Positions 17,426 through 26,362 are shown, counted from the first letter of the stretch. The stretch: 64,000 nt of DNA from JAENVU01 sp963765075 (GCA_963765075.1 CAVXVA010000001.1:886952-950951); one strand, 5' to 3'. Notes: generated by a model not told the origin, from the sequence alone. Numbers and translations: made by a program.

Positions 17426-19036
17426 ATGGACATGGTGAAGATCGCAACCTGGAGCGAGATTCCCGACCGCGAACCCATCGGCGTCACCGTCGAAGGCATC
17501 GACCTGGTGATCGTCCGCCAGGACGATGAGCACTCCGTGCTCTACGGCCGGTGCCTCCACCGGGGCGCGCTCCTCGCCGACGGCCACATCGAGGGTGAGG
17601 ACCTCATCTGTGGTGTCCACGGCTGGGACTACCGCATCGAGTCCGGCGTCAGCGCCTACAACAACGCCGAGGCGCTCGAGAAGTTCACCAGCGCGGTCGA
17701 AGGCGACGACCTCTTCGTGAACCGCACCGAGGTGTTGCAGTTCGCGATGCGTCACCCGCAGCCGTACACGCCCGACGTGTACCAGGGCTACTACCAAGAC
17801 CCACACATGGTGCCGGAAGAACCGTTCGTCGCCTACATCCACGAGCTCGCGGGCAACGGTCTCACCAAGACCGGCCACCACGGTCCGCTCGGGGCGATGG
17901 GCGTGCCGCGCGACGAGCTACCGAAGTGGGACCACATCCAGTTCGTGACCGCGCAGCTCGCGCGGCTCCCTCACCTCGACGACGAGCCCGTCGGCACCGA
18001 GGTCTGCATCGGCCCGAATGCCGACAAGCCGCTGTGGCTCGACATCCCGCTGTTCGTGTCGGACATGAGCTTCGGCGCGCTCTCCGAAGAAGCGAAGACC
18101 GCGTTGGCCCGCGGTGCCGAGCTCGCGGGCACCGGCATCTGTTCCGGCGAGGGCGGGATGCTGCCCGAAGAGCAAGCTGCGAACAGTCGGTACTTCTACG
18201 AGCTCGCCTCGGCCCGGTTCGGCTGGAACTGGGACGCGCTGAAGAAGGTGCAGGCATTCCACTTCAAGGGCGGCCAGGGCGCGAAGACCGGGACGGGCGG
18301 CCATCTTCCGGGCGACAAGGTGGTCGGCAAGATCGCCGAGGTGCGGGGCCTCCCCGAAGGCACCGCCGCCATCTCACCCGCGACGTTCCCGGACTGGCAT
18401 TCGGTCGACGACTTCCGGCGGTTCGCCGACGATGTGCGCGAACAGTCGGGTGGGATCCCGATCGGGTTCAAACTCTCGGCCCAACACATCGAGGAAGACC
18501 TCGACGCAGCCCTCGCCATCGGCGTCGACTACGTCATCCTCGACGGTCGCGGCGGCGGGACCGGCGCGGCGCCGCTGTTGTTCCGGGACAACATCTCGGT
18601 GCCGACCATCCCCGCCCTGGCCCGCGCCCGTCGCCATCTCGACCGGCGGAACCGTCGCGACATCACGTTGGTCGCGACCGGCGGGCTGCGCCACGCGCCC
18701 GATTTCGCCAAGGCCCTCGCCCTCGGTGCCGACGCCGTGGCCGTCGCCAACTCGGCGATCCAAGCCATCGGCTGTCTCGGGATGCGCGCCTGCAACACCA
18801 ACAACTGCCCCGTCGGAATCGCGACCCAGAAGCCGCATCTGCGCGCCCGGCTCCCGGTCGACGAGGCCGCCGAACGACTCAACCGGTTCCTTCGGGCGAC
18901 CGTGGAGCTGATGCAGATCCTCGCTCGTGCCTGTGGCCACACTCATCTGCGCGAGTTCTCGGCCGACGACCTCACCACGTTCGACCGTGAGATGGCCCAC
19001 CTCACCGGCATCGCCTACGGCGGGGTAATGCTGTGA
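17426..19036 (+). CDS. Rieske [2Fe-2S] domain fused to FMN-binding glutamate-synthase-like domain
   Basis: Residues 1-105 form a Rieske domain with CLH (Cys43, His45) and CGVH (Cys62, His65). Residues from about 190 match the FMN-binding synthase domain of GltB: LFVSDMSFGALSEEAKTALA, GEGGM, FHFKGGQGAKTGTGGHLPGDKV, DGRGGGTGAAP and LVATGGLRHAPDFAKALALGADAV. Three cysteines (450, 456 and 461) keep the spacing of the GltB [3Fe-4S] cluster. There is no glutaminase domain. Stand-alone proteins of this type are annotated as FMN-binding glutamate synthase family; the Rieske fusion suggests electrons enter or leave through the [2Fe-2S] cluster. A strong AGGAGG site precedes the ATG. The next gene is a second Rieske fusion, so the two may act together. 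The reaction is unknown. Confidence 0.88.
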   Translation: MDMVKIATWSEIPDREPIGVTVEGIDLVIVRQDDEHSVLYGRCLHRGALLADGHIEGEDLICGVHGWDYRIESGVSAYNNAEALEKFTSAVEGDDLFVNRTEVLQFAMRHPQPYTPDVYQGYYQDPHMVPEEPFVAYIHELAGNGLTKTGHHGPLGAMGVPRDELPKWDHIQFVTAQLARLPHLDDEPVGTEVCIGPNADKPLWLDIPLFVSDMSFGALSEEAKTALARGAELAGTGICSGEGGMLPEEQAANSRYFYELASARFGWNWDALKKVQAFHFKGGQGAKTGTGGHLPGDKVVGKIAEVRGLPEGTAAISPATFPDWHSVDDFRRFADDVREQSGGIPIGFKLSAQHIEEDLDAALAIGVDYVILDGRGGGTGAAPLLFRDNISVPTIPALARARRHLDRRNRRDITLVATGGLRHAPDFAKALALGADAVAVANSAIQAIGCLGMRACNTNNCPVGIATQKPHLRARLPVDEAAERLNRFLRATVELMQILARACGHTHLREFSADDLTTFDREMAHLTGIAYGGVML

Positions 19037-19151
19037 AAGACACCACTTGCCGGTCGCTCCGCTCGCACTCCGTCCCGTTGTCGAGGCCGGGGCTCGCTGC
19101 GCGACTGCTCGCCTCTTCTCGTTCCTCGCTCCGGCTCGGAGGTCGTCGACC

Positions 19152-21113
19152 ATGACCCGCGACTCCAATGACCACACGCTGACGTTTCACAAGGTGGCGG
19201 AGTTGGATGATCTGCCGGATGGGCGGGTGCGGACGGTGCTGGCGGGCAAGCACTCGATCGCGTTGACTCGGGTCGGCGACCAGTACGGCGCGCTCGACAA
19301 CCACTGCCCGCACCAGGGCGGACCGCTCGGCGAAGGTTCGATCGAGAAAGGGATGCTGCGCTGCCCCTGGCACGGGTACGACTACGACCCGCTCACCGGA
19401 ACTCCCCCATCGGGCTTCTCCGACGCGCCGGCCTGCTACCCACTCGAAGTCCGCGCCGACGGTATCTATGTCGGCCTCCCGGCCGATCATCCGCACGAGC
19501 GGACCGTCTCGGATGTCATGGTCGAGACGATGGTCGAGTGGGGCGTCACCCACGTATTCGGCATGGTCGGACACTCCAACCTCGGATTCGCCGACGCGAT
19601 GCGGCGCGCCGAAGTCGCCGGTGACCTCACCTTCGTCGGGATCCGCCACGAAGGTGCCGCCGCGTTCGCGGCGTCGGCCTACGGCAAGCTCACCGGTCGG
19701 CCGGCCGCGTGCTTCGCGATCGCCGGCCCGGGATCGACGAACTTGCTCACGGGCCTCTACGACGCGAAGGCCGACCGCGCACCGGTGCTCGCGATCTCGG
19801 GTCAGGTGCCTTCGAAGGTACTCGGGCGGGGCGCGTTCCAGGATGTGGATCTCAACGCGGCGTTCGCCGCGGTGTCGTCCTACTCCAAGACCGTGCTCCC
19901 TGATTCGGACCATGCCGAGTTGATGACACTCGCACTGAAACACGCGACCGTCCAGCGTGAGGTCGCGCACCTCGTGTTCCCCGACGAGGTACAGGAGAAG
20001 GTCGTCGGTGACTCGCCGCGCCCATCCTCACCCGTCGGGCGCGTGGCCGATACGCAGATCGCTCCCCCCGCCGACGCGCTCCAGCGCGCACTCGACCTCA
20101 TCGAGTCGGCGCGGCGACCGGTGATCGTGGTCGGCCACGGAGCCCGCTTCGACATGGACGCGGTCCTCGAGCTGGCCAACACGCTCGGGGCGCCGGTGCT
20201 GACCACGTTCAAGGCGAAAGGGCAGATCTCCGACCACCATCCGCTCGGCGCGGGTGTGTTGGGGCGCAGCGGCACGCCGGTCGCGAGTTGGCTCATGAAC
20301 GAATCCGACGTCCTGATCGTGCTCGGCGCGTCGTTCTCCAACCACACCGGGATCGCCTCGTACAAGCCCATCGTGCAAGTCGACTTCGACCCGATGGCGC
20401 TCGGTCGGTTCCATCCTGTCACCGTCCCGGTTCACGGTCACGTGGGCGTCACCGCGCGGCTGATCGTCGAACGGCTGGCACCGGGCGGCGAACGGGTCGA
20501 TCAACGGCCCGACGTCGCCGCCCGCTGGGAGATCTGGCGGGCCGAGAAGGCGCGCCGGGTGGCCGACGACCGCGGGCTCGGAGTGTCGTCTGCGGCGATC
20601 TTCGACGCGATGAACCGGCACGTGCCGACCGACGCGGTGATGACCGTCGACGTCGGGAACCAGGCCTACTCGTTCGGTCGCTACTTCGAATGCACCGCAC
20701 AGTCGGTGCTGATGTCGGGCTACCTCGGTTCGATCGGATTCGGCTTCCCCGCGGCAATGGGTGCCTGGGCGGCCGTGGGCGACACCCGCCCAATCGTCGC
20801 GGTGACCGGCGACGGCGGGTTCGGTCAGTACCTTGCCGAGCTCACCACGGCCGTGAAGTACAACATGCCGATCACCCACGTGCTGCTCGACAACGCATCG
20901 CTCGGCAAGATCACGAAGGAGCAACGGGCCGCGGAGTACGAGGTGTGGCACACCGATCTCCTGAACCCGGACTTCGCGGCCTACGCCGAGTTGTGCGGGG
21001 CGATGGGTCTCCGGGTCGATCGGGCCGACCAACTCGACGACGCGTTGACCCGCGCCCTCGCTCACGACGGCCCCGCGCTCGTCGCCGTGACCGCAGACGC
21101 CGAACTCATCTGA
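19152..21113 (+). CDS. Rieske [2Fe-2S] domain fused to thiamine-diphosphate enzyme
   Basis: Residues 1-110 form a Rieske domain with CPH (Cys52, His54) and CPWH (Cys71, His74). From about residue 118 the protein is a full thiamine-diphosphate enzyme of the acetolactate synthase or pyruvate oxidase type: VTHVFGMVGHSN, the cofactor-activating Glu167 in IRHEGAAAFAASAYGK, the central domain, and the ThDP motif GDGG (553-556) ending in LLDNASLG. An enzyme of this layout could decarboxylate a 2-oxo acid and pass the electrons to its own iron-sulphur cluster. The 115 bases between it and the previous gene are GC-rich with short inverted repeats and no gene. The ATG is placed just before the Rieske domain. 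Substrate and electron acceptor are unknown. Confidence 0.87.
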   Translation: MTRDSNDHTLTFHKVAELDDLPDGRVRTVLAGKHSIALTRVGDQYGALDNHCPHQGGPLGEGSIEKGMLRCPWHGYDYDPLTGTPPSGFSDAPACYPLEVRADGIYVGLPADHPHERTVSDVMVETMVEWGVTHVFGMVGHSNLGFADAMRRAEVAGDLTFVGIRHEGAAAFAASAYGKLTGRPAACFAIAGPGSTNLLTGLYDAKADRAPVLAISGQVPSKVLGRGAFQDVDLNAAFAAVSSYSKTVLPDSDHAELMTLALKHATVQREVAHLVFPDEVQEKVVGDSPRPSSPVGRVADTQIAPPADALQRALDLIESARRPVIVVGHGARFDMDAVLELANTLGAPVLTTFKAKGQISDHHPLGAGVLGRSGTPVASWLMNESDVLIVLGASFSNHTGIASYKPIVQVDFDPMALGRFHPVTVPVHGHVGVTARLIVERLAPGGERVDQRPDVAARWEIWRAEKARRVADDRGLGVSSAAIFDAMNRHVPTDAVMTVDVGNQAYSFGRYFECTAQSVLMSGYLGSIGFGFPAAMGAWAAVGDTRPIVAVTGDGGFGQYLAELTTAVKYNMPITHVLLDNASLGKITKEQRAAEYEVWHTDLLNPDFAAYAELCGAMGLRVDRADQLDDALTRALAHDGPALVAVTADAELI

Positions 21114-21114
21114 C

Positions 21115-22344
21115 GTGCTGATCGACCTCGCGCGTTCGCATCGCGGAGCGGTGAGGTACGAGCGGTCGACGTCGTCGCGGAATGGCAGGGCCGATTGGAG
21201 TCGGCGCACGCCGCGACGAACTGTGTCGCGGCGTGGAACCCGGCCGCGCTCGATGAGGCGGCGGAGCTTGGATCGGCAGCGGGCCGCCGAGGGTCCCATC
21301 GGTCCGCTCCATGGCGTTCCGGTCACGATCAAGGACTGGATCGACGTCGCCGGGATGGCCTGCTCCGGCGGTGAGAGCGATCCACCGCGATCGGGTGCCC
21401 GCGCGCAACGCGACCGTGGTGGATCGCCTCCGAGCCGCCGGTGCTGTCGTGCTCGCGAAGACCGCGGTCCAGGTCGACAGCGAACTCTTCGGTGTCGTCC
21501 GCCACCCGCTCGCGCCGGATCGGTCACCGGGCGGGTCCAGCAGTGGCGAGTGTGCGGCGGTCGGTGCTGGCGGATCGCCCGTCGGATTCGGCAGCGATTC
21601 CGGCGGCAGCATCCGCGTTCCCGCCGCGTGGTGCGGGGTCGCCGGGCTCAAGCCGTCGGCGGGCCGAGTGTCGACCGTCGGGCACTTCCCCCATGCGGGC
21701 GAGCGGCTCGACGGCCGCACCCAGATCGGCCCCATCGCTTTGTCGGTCCGCGAACTCGCCGCGGTCCTGCCGATCATCGCCGGGCCCGACGGCCTCGATG
21801 CCGGACTCGCGCCGGTGCCACTCGGCGAACCGAGCGCCGTGTCGATCCGCGGCCTGCGCGTCGGGTGGGCGTTCGACGCCGCCGTCGAGACGCACGGGCC
21901 CATCGTCGACGCCGTGCATCGCGCCGTCGACACGCTCATCGCGAGTGGCGCCCAGCCCGCGGGTGTAGTCCCTCAGCACTTCGACGAGGCCATGACGGTC
22001 ACGCTCGGCTATTGGCAGCGACGGGCCGGCCGGACTCTCCGGTTGGGACGTCGACGCCCACTTCGGGGCGTGGGATCGGTATCGACATCCGCATGCTCCG
22101 CGCCCATGCCGATGTCGACGTGGTCGTGATGCCGGCGACTACGGACCCGGCGCCGTTGCACCGCGAGATGACCGTCGAGGACTACCGGTACACGCTTCCC
22201 GCGAGCCTCACCGGCGCGCCCGCAGTGGTCTTCCCCATGGGTTCGGCCGATGGGCTACCCATCGCGGTGCAGGTGGTTGCGGCCCGCTGGCGCGACGATG
22301 TCGCACTGGCCGCCGCCATCGCGATCGAAGCCGCACACCCATGA
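21115..22344 (+). pseudogene. Amidase-signature gene, multiple frameshifts
   Basis: The pieces of a complete amidase of about 400 residues are present in order but in changing frames. Frame 1 gives the start; frame 3 gives AVDVVAEWQGRLESAHAATN; frame 1 gives GPLHGVPVTIKDWIDVAGM with the catalytic Lys; frame 2 from about 21380 to 22030 gives GGSSSGE and GSDSGGSIRVPAAW with the nucleophile Ser; frame 3 gives GWDVDAHFGAWDRY; frame 1 gives the C terminus with VVVMPATTDPAPL. At least five frame changes in 950 bases argue for a decayed gene rather than one reading error. Its stop still overlaps the next start by ATGA, a trace of former translational coupling. Confidence 0.82.
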
Positions 22345-22838
22345 CCGCAACGAAACTCAAGGCCCGAGGATCGGACCCATGGTCGATTGCCGCGGCCGTC
22401 TTGGCGGTTCCCGCCGCGACCGCGACGGCGTGGTTCGTGATCGGCGACCTGACGACGACCGAACCTGCTGGTGCCGACTACATCTTCCGGCAACCCGCTT
22501 GGCTCTCGGAGCACGAATCTGTGATCGGCGTCGTGAGCATCGCCCTCCTCGCGATCGCACTGTTGGTGCTGGTTCTCCGGTGGCACCAACGCGAGACCCG
22601 AACCGAATGGCGAACGCTGACCATCCTGTGGGTCGCCGCCGGGATTGGCATCGGGCTCACCGAACGAACGGTGACGATGGGCGTGATCGGCGCCAACATC
22701 GGCGGTGGCGCGCTCCTGCTCTTCGTTGTACCGGCAGGGATGCTCGTGCTGATCGTCATGAGCGTGGGGCTCATCCGGTCCGGGCGGCGCGCGGCCTCGC
22801 CGCCGAAAGCGGATGAGCCCAGCGATGGTCGCTCCTGA
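22341..22838 (+). CDS. Small multi-pass membrane protein, unknown function
   Basis: This 165-residue protein has four hydrophobic segments (near residues 16-36, 61-81, 95-110 and 118-142) and a basic C-terminal tail. I do not recognise the family. It overlaps the stop of the amidase pseudogene by four bases, so it was probably once translated by coupling with an active amidase. Whether it is still expressed is uncertain. Confidence 0.6.
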   Translation: MTATKLKARGSDPWSIAAAVLAVPAATATAWFVIGDLTTTEPAGADYIFRQPAWLSEHESVIGVVSIALLAIALLVLVLRWHQRETRTEWRTLTILWVAAGIGIGLTERTVTMGVIGANIGGGALLLFVVPAGMLVLIVMSVGLIRSGRRAASPPKADEPSDGRS

Positions 22839-22851
22839 AGTCGGAGGCGCG

Positions 22852-23247
22852 TCACCTCGGGGAACGCGGTGAGTACGCGTCGACCTCGATCTCCACGAGA
22901 TGTTCGGGATCGATCAGCCTCGACACCTCCACCATCGTCGCCACGGGACGAACCGCGGCGAACACTTCGGCGTGCGCCCGACCGACGGCCTCCCAATCGC
23001 CGATCTTCACGACATACATGCGCGTCCGGACAACATCCGCGAACGACGCACCGGCCCGGGTCAGGGCATCGCCGATGATCCGCAGCGCCACCCGCGCTTG
23101 TTCCTCGGCATCGCCGATCCCGCCGACCACACCATCCACCGTCGCGGTCGTTCCCGCGACGTGGACGTGATCGCCGGCCCGCACGACCCGGCAGTAGCCG
23201 ACCGCGACTTCCCAAGGGCTGTCGCTTCCATACCGCTCGATGGCCAT
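22852..23247 (-). CDS. RidA family protein
   Basis: This 131-residue protein matches the YjgF/YER057c/UK114 fold. GYCRVVRAGDHVHVAGTTA opens it, EEQARVALRIIGDALTRAGASFADVVRTRMYV covers the central helix with the Arg that binds the substrate carboxylate, and EIEVDAY ends it. RidA proteins hydrolyse reactive enamine/imine intermediates to 2-oxo acids and ammonia, or act on related substrates. It follows the probable selenoprotein by 38 bases on the same strand, so both may work on an amino-acid-derived compound; that link is inference. Length is normal. Confidence 0.9.
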   Translation of the reverse strand: MAIERYGSDSPWEVAVGYCRVVRAGDHVHVAGTTATVDGVVGGIGDAEEQARVALRIIGDALTRAGASFADVVRTRMYVVKIGDWEAVGRAHAEVFAAVRPVATMVEVSRLIDPEHLVEIEVDAYSPRSPR

Positions 23248-23285
23248 GCCAACAGTGTGCTCGGCCGGTTCGCGGCGACGCGTGA

Positions 23286-24431
23286 TCACTCCAGCCGGTG
23301 CTGACTGGCGGGGAGCACGTAGAACCAGAACGGCTGGGGTGCACCCGCGTCCTTCATCGCCTGCTGGGCCCGATGCAGCATCTTCCCGGTGACGGTCTGC
23401 TGCGCGAACCAGCTCTCGGCCGATCGCGCGCCCGGGACGTGCTCCGAAAGCCCGGCGGCCGCCTGTTCGTAATAGCCGCGGATCGCGAGCCCGGCCGTCA
23501 CCGGATTGTCGGGAATCTCGGCCTGATCCCACGGCGTGGCGTCGTCGGCGATCCGGGTGAACCCGCGGAGGGCGGCCTCCACGACGTCGGGATCGACCGC
23601 CGCCCGTATCCCACCCGATGCGCGATCGAATGCCTTGCGCAGACCGCGCATCTCGTCAACGGCCGCAGGGAGCGACGGATCGAGTCGCGCCGGCATGGGG
23701 CACGCGAGCGCAACGTCGACCTCGTCTTCGATCACGACCGGATAGGTCGCAAGCGTCGGTTCGGTCGCGTCGAGCAATCCAAACGCGGCCCGAAGCACCT
23801 CGTGTTGGAACTCAGGGTCGCGCGGTTTGCCGAGCGGCCGCCCGAGCGGGAACTGGCAGTAGAGGCCGCGCGGGATCGGCATCCGCGCCGCAACTTCGTG
23901 CATCGAGATCAGCGAGACGGTGGCGATCCCTGCGGCTTCGAACGTGTATGCGAGCGCACCGACCGTGCGCGTACAGAGCGGTCAGACGGGAGTGAGGAGG
24001 ACGACGTCGGTCCCCTGCTCCTGCAAGCGATGCGCGGCCTGCGGGCCGGTGTCGTGGAGGATCGTCGCGAGGTCGGACTGCGCACCCATGAACGAAAAAT
24101 GATTCGGCGCGACGCTTCCGATGGTTCCGTCGGCCGCGAGCTCATCGAGCCGATCCACCGGGTAGACGACGTTGCGGTCGAGCATCATGCCGCTGCGGTC
24201 GAGGTTCTGACTGTTGTGACTGATGGTGACGTCGTCGCGGCCGTGCGGGAGGACCCGGTAGCCCGGGTCGAAGATGCCGAAACTGTCTTCCGACGCCAGA
24301 TGCAGACCGGCGGTGGTGACGATCGCAACTTGCGCGTCGGCGAGGTTCGGAGCAGCCGCGAACGGAGCGCCCTCCAGCTCGGGCACGGGCAGCGACGCCA
24401 TCACTGCTCGCATGTCGTGGTCAGCACCCAT
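23286..24431 (-). CDS. Probable selenoprotein, PrdB/GrdB-like reductase component (in-frame UGA, Sec150)
   Basis: Two open stretches in one frame are separated by a single TGA at 23982-23984. Read through as selenocysteine they give a 381-residue protein related to the D-proline/glycine reductase selenoprotein B family. NVVYPVDRLDELAADGTIGSV and HFSFMGAQ before the UGA and CQFPLGRPLGKPRDPE after it match that family. The UGA gives LLTPV-U-PLC, a UxxC redox motif where many relatives have CxxC. A 6-bp hairpin with a GG-starting loop lies 12 bases after the UGA, fitting a bacterial SECIS. The ATG has an AAGGA site six bases upstream. Known relatives reduce proline or glycine derivatives; the substrate here is unknown. 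If the host lacks selenocysteine machinery this would instead be a nonsense mutation. Confidence 0.75.
23945..23984 (-). promoter_or_regulatory. UGA codon with bacterial SECIS-like hairpin
   Basis: On the minus strand the TGA is followed by 11 bases and then GCGCAC-GGTCG-GTGCGC, a perfect 6-bp stem with a 5-base loop. Outside it, TGTA can pair with TACA across an asymmetric internal loop. Bacterial SECIS elements lie inside the coding region just after the UGA, with an apical loop roughly 16-37 bases downstream that has a G in its first two positions. Here the loop begins 18 bases after the UGA with GG. The match is by eye and was not scored by software. Confidence 0.6.
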
Positions 24432-24470
24432 GAAACGTCCTTCGCTCGTCCAGGCGGCCGGCAATCGGGG

Positions 24471-24701
24471 TCAAGCTACCCGTGTGCGTGCATGTACTGA
24501 GTCGCCGAGCACGCCAACGAAGAACGAGGCGAGGCGAGCGACATCGGTCGTCGCGAGCTGGAAGGTCGACGCACACGCACCATCGCGCCAGTGACTCATC
24601 ACGACGACGCGGTCGGCGTGATGCCAGGTGGCCCGCAGGCACGTGTCCCGAGAGTCGGCCAGAAGCATTGACGGCGAAGCGACGAGCTCAGTCGAGATCA
24701 T
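24471..24701 (-). CDS. Small conserved hypothetical protein
   Basis: This 76-residue protein contains CLRATWHHADRVVVMSHWRDG followed by a region like TFQLATTDVARLASFFVGVLGD. From memory, small actinobacterial proteins with a WH...SHW pattern and a C-terminal helix of this kind are common, which supports it as a real gene, but no function is known. It ends 39 bases before the start of the probable selenoprotein gene and reads the same way, so it may lead that transcript. Confidence 0.5.
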   Translation of the reverse strand: MISTELVASPSMLLADSRDTCLRATWHHADRVVVMSHWRDGACASTFQLATTDVARLASFFVGVLGDSVHARTRVA

Positions 24702-25088
24702 GTACGCAGTATGGGCCTCCGGATGGAGTTCGACAACCAGGAGCGCGCGGCGTCACTCGGGACGTGGAATACGTGCGGGATATCCACTCCCGCCGCCGCG
24801 ATCCCACCGCCAGAACACGACGTCGGGCGCTGCTCTCACTAGGGGCAACAAGAATCAGATCGGTGAACCGACCTCGGCAGCACCACCCGCTTCGGCACGC
24901 ACCCCGACGACGCGACGCTACCGGGAGCCACACCAATCTCGATGGGTGGTGGAGTCGATGAGCGTTCGTGTCGACGGTCATCAAATACCACCGCGCATCA
25001 GGAATAGAACCCGTGAGCCGGCTGGACACTTGGAAGGACTTCGCAGCTTCCGGGGCATTTGTGCAGTCTGAGGGGTGGTCTCACCCTC
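24702..25088. other. 387-bp stretch without a convincing gene
   Basis: Open frames exist on both strands here, but none has a family pattern, a good ribosome site or protein-like composition; the translations are dominated by Arg, Ser and Pro as expected from shadows of GC-rich DNA. It separates the selenoprotein cluster from the HNH gene and probably holds both promoters. A gene remnant cannot be excluded. Confidence 0.5.
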
Positions 25089-26297
25089 ATGCCAGAATGC
25101 GAACTGATGTTCGATACTGACGATTTCGTTGCTGATACGGCGTTCGCAGGGGTGGCCGAGACCATCGACCGGCTCCGCAGCGAGTCACGGGCCGAATGGT
25201 GCAGCGCGGCACGATCGCAACGGGTCAAGCAGATCGGTCAGAGCATCGAGGCGCTCCACGCCGAGTTCATCCGTGCCGTTGAGGTGTGGGACGGGGCGGG
25301 TGACCACGCCGCGGAGGGGGCCCTGAGTTCGACCGCATGGCTGACCCAGCATGTTCCGATGACCCGCGCCGCCGCGTCTCGGGCCGTGTCGGCGGCGCGC
25401 ATGATCCGTCGTTCGGAACCATTGGCCGCGGCCCTTCATGATGGGCGTACCACCGTCGCGCACCTCGAGCAGGCGGCGAGGGCCGTCCACCGTCGCGAGG
25501 ACATCTTCGAAACCCACGGAACCTCGCTGGTCGATGCCGCGACCGACGTCAGCCCCGAGGACTTCCGCGAGTGTGCCGCGTCCTGGCGGGCAAAGGCCGA
25601 CGATCTCATCGGCGCACTCGACGATCCGTTCGACGATGCCCGGGACGAACTCATCCTCTCCCCGACCACCGGTGGGCTCGGTCTGCGCGGATGGTTCCAC
25701 GCCGCGGCCGGCGTCGAGATCATGAACTTGATCGACACGTACGACCACCCCGACCCTGTGGACGGGGATCGTCCGCCTCGCACGATCGCTCAACGTCGGG
25801 CCGCCGCACTGTACGCGTTGTTGTTCGACGGTCGGGCGCTGAGCCCGAAGCAGGTCGATGTCGTGATCGACAAGGAGACTCTTCGCGCCGAATGGACGTC
25901 GGATCTCATTCGGACGCGCACCCATGTCGAGGGCTACGGACCCGTTCCCTGTTCGCTCATCCGCAGCTGGCTGACCGAGGCGACACTCCGCCGCATTGTG
26001 TCCACCGAATCCGAAATCCTTGACGTCGGGCGGAGCGCCCGCCTTGCCTCTCCTGCGCAGCGGCGGGCACTTCGCCACCGCGACGGTGGGTGTGTCATCC
26101 CGGGATGTCGCCGTCCGCCCCAATGGACCGACGCTCACCACATCGTGACCTACCTCGGCGGAGGGCTGAGCGACCTCGCGAACTTCGCGCTGGTCTGTCG
26201 GCGCCACCACCGCATGCTCGACCGTGGCTGGATGCTCACGGGAAGTCCCGTCGCCGGGTGGGAGTTTTCCTCGGCGCTCGACCAGGCGCCGCCGTAG
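25089..26297 (+). CDS. DUF222 domain HNH endonuclease-like protein
   Basis: This protein of about 402 residues has an N-terminal DUF222 region (residues 60-260, with STAWLTQHVPMTRAAASRAVSAARM) and a C-terminal HNH nuclease domain. The HNH metal site reads CVIPGCRRPPQWTDAHHIVTYLGGGLSDLANFALVCRRHH, with the two Cys pairs and His residues intact. Proteins of this type (the mycobacterial 13E12 family) are numerous in actinobacterial genomes, are often found as scattered paralogues, and have no settled role; some are thought to be mobile. The ATG after GAGGGG was chosen over a TTG ten codons upstream. The gene-free stretch before it fits a recent arrival, but base composition does not stand out. 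Confidence 0.85.
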   Translation: MPECELMFDTDDFVADTAFAGVAETIDRLRSESRAEWCSAARSQRVKQIGQSIEALHAEFIRAVEVWDGAGDHAAEGALSSTAWLTQHVPMTRAAASRAVSAARMIRRSEPLAAALHDGRTTVAHLEQAARAVHRREDIFETHGTSLVDAATDVSPEDFRECAASWRAKADDLIGALDDPFDDARDELILSPTTGGLGLRGWFHAAAGVEIMNLIDTYDHPDPVDGDRPPRTIAQRRAAALYALLFDGRALSPKQVDVVIDKETLRAEWTSDLIRTRTHVEGYGPVPCSLIRSWLTEATLRRIVSTESEILDVGRSARLASPAQRRALRHRDGGCVIPGCRRPPQWTDAHHIVTYLGGGLSDLANFALVCRRHHRMLDRGWMLTGSPVAGWEFSSALDQAPP

Positions 26298-26362
26298 CGA
26301 CGGCTGGGCCGAACCCTCGGGTGTCCCATGCCCACAGATTGCATGCCCCCGCGAGAGGACCC

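Noticed and set aside
19037..19151. GC-rich sequence with GCTCGC/GCGAGC repeats between the two Rieske genes, considered as a small RNA or mobile element
   Set aside because: Similar short palindromic runs occur in other spacers of this window, and no defined ends or promoter are visible; it looks like ordinary intergenic sequence.
21311..22129. Amidase ORF in frame 2 as a gene in its own right
   Set aside because: It lacks the catalytic Lys region and the true C terminus, which are in other frames; its first 20 and last 30 residues are out-of-frame sequence. It is part of a frameshifted gene.
24688..25071. Overlapping open frames of 110-150 codons on both strands
   Set aside because: The translations are dominated by Arg, Ser and Pro, lack ribosome sites and match no family I know; the stretch is called gene-free.
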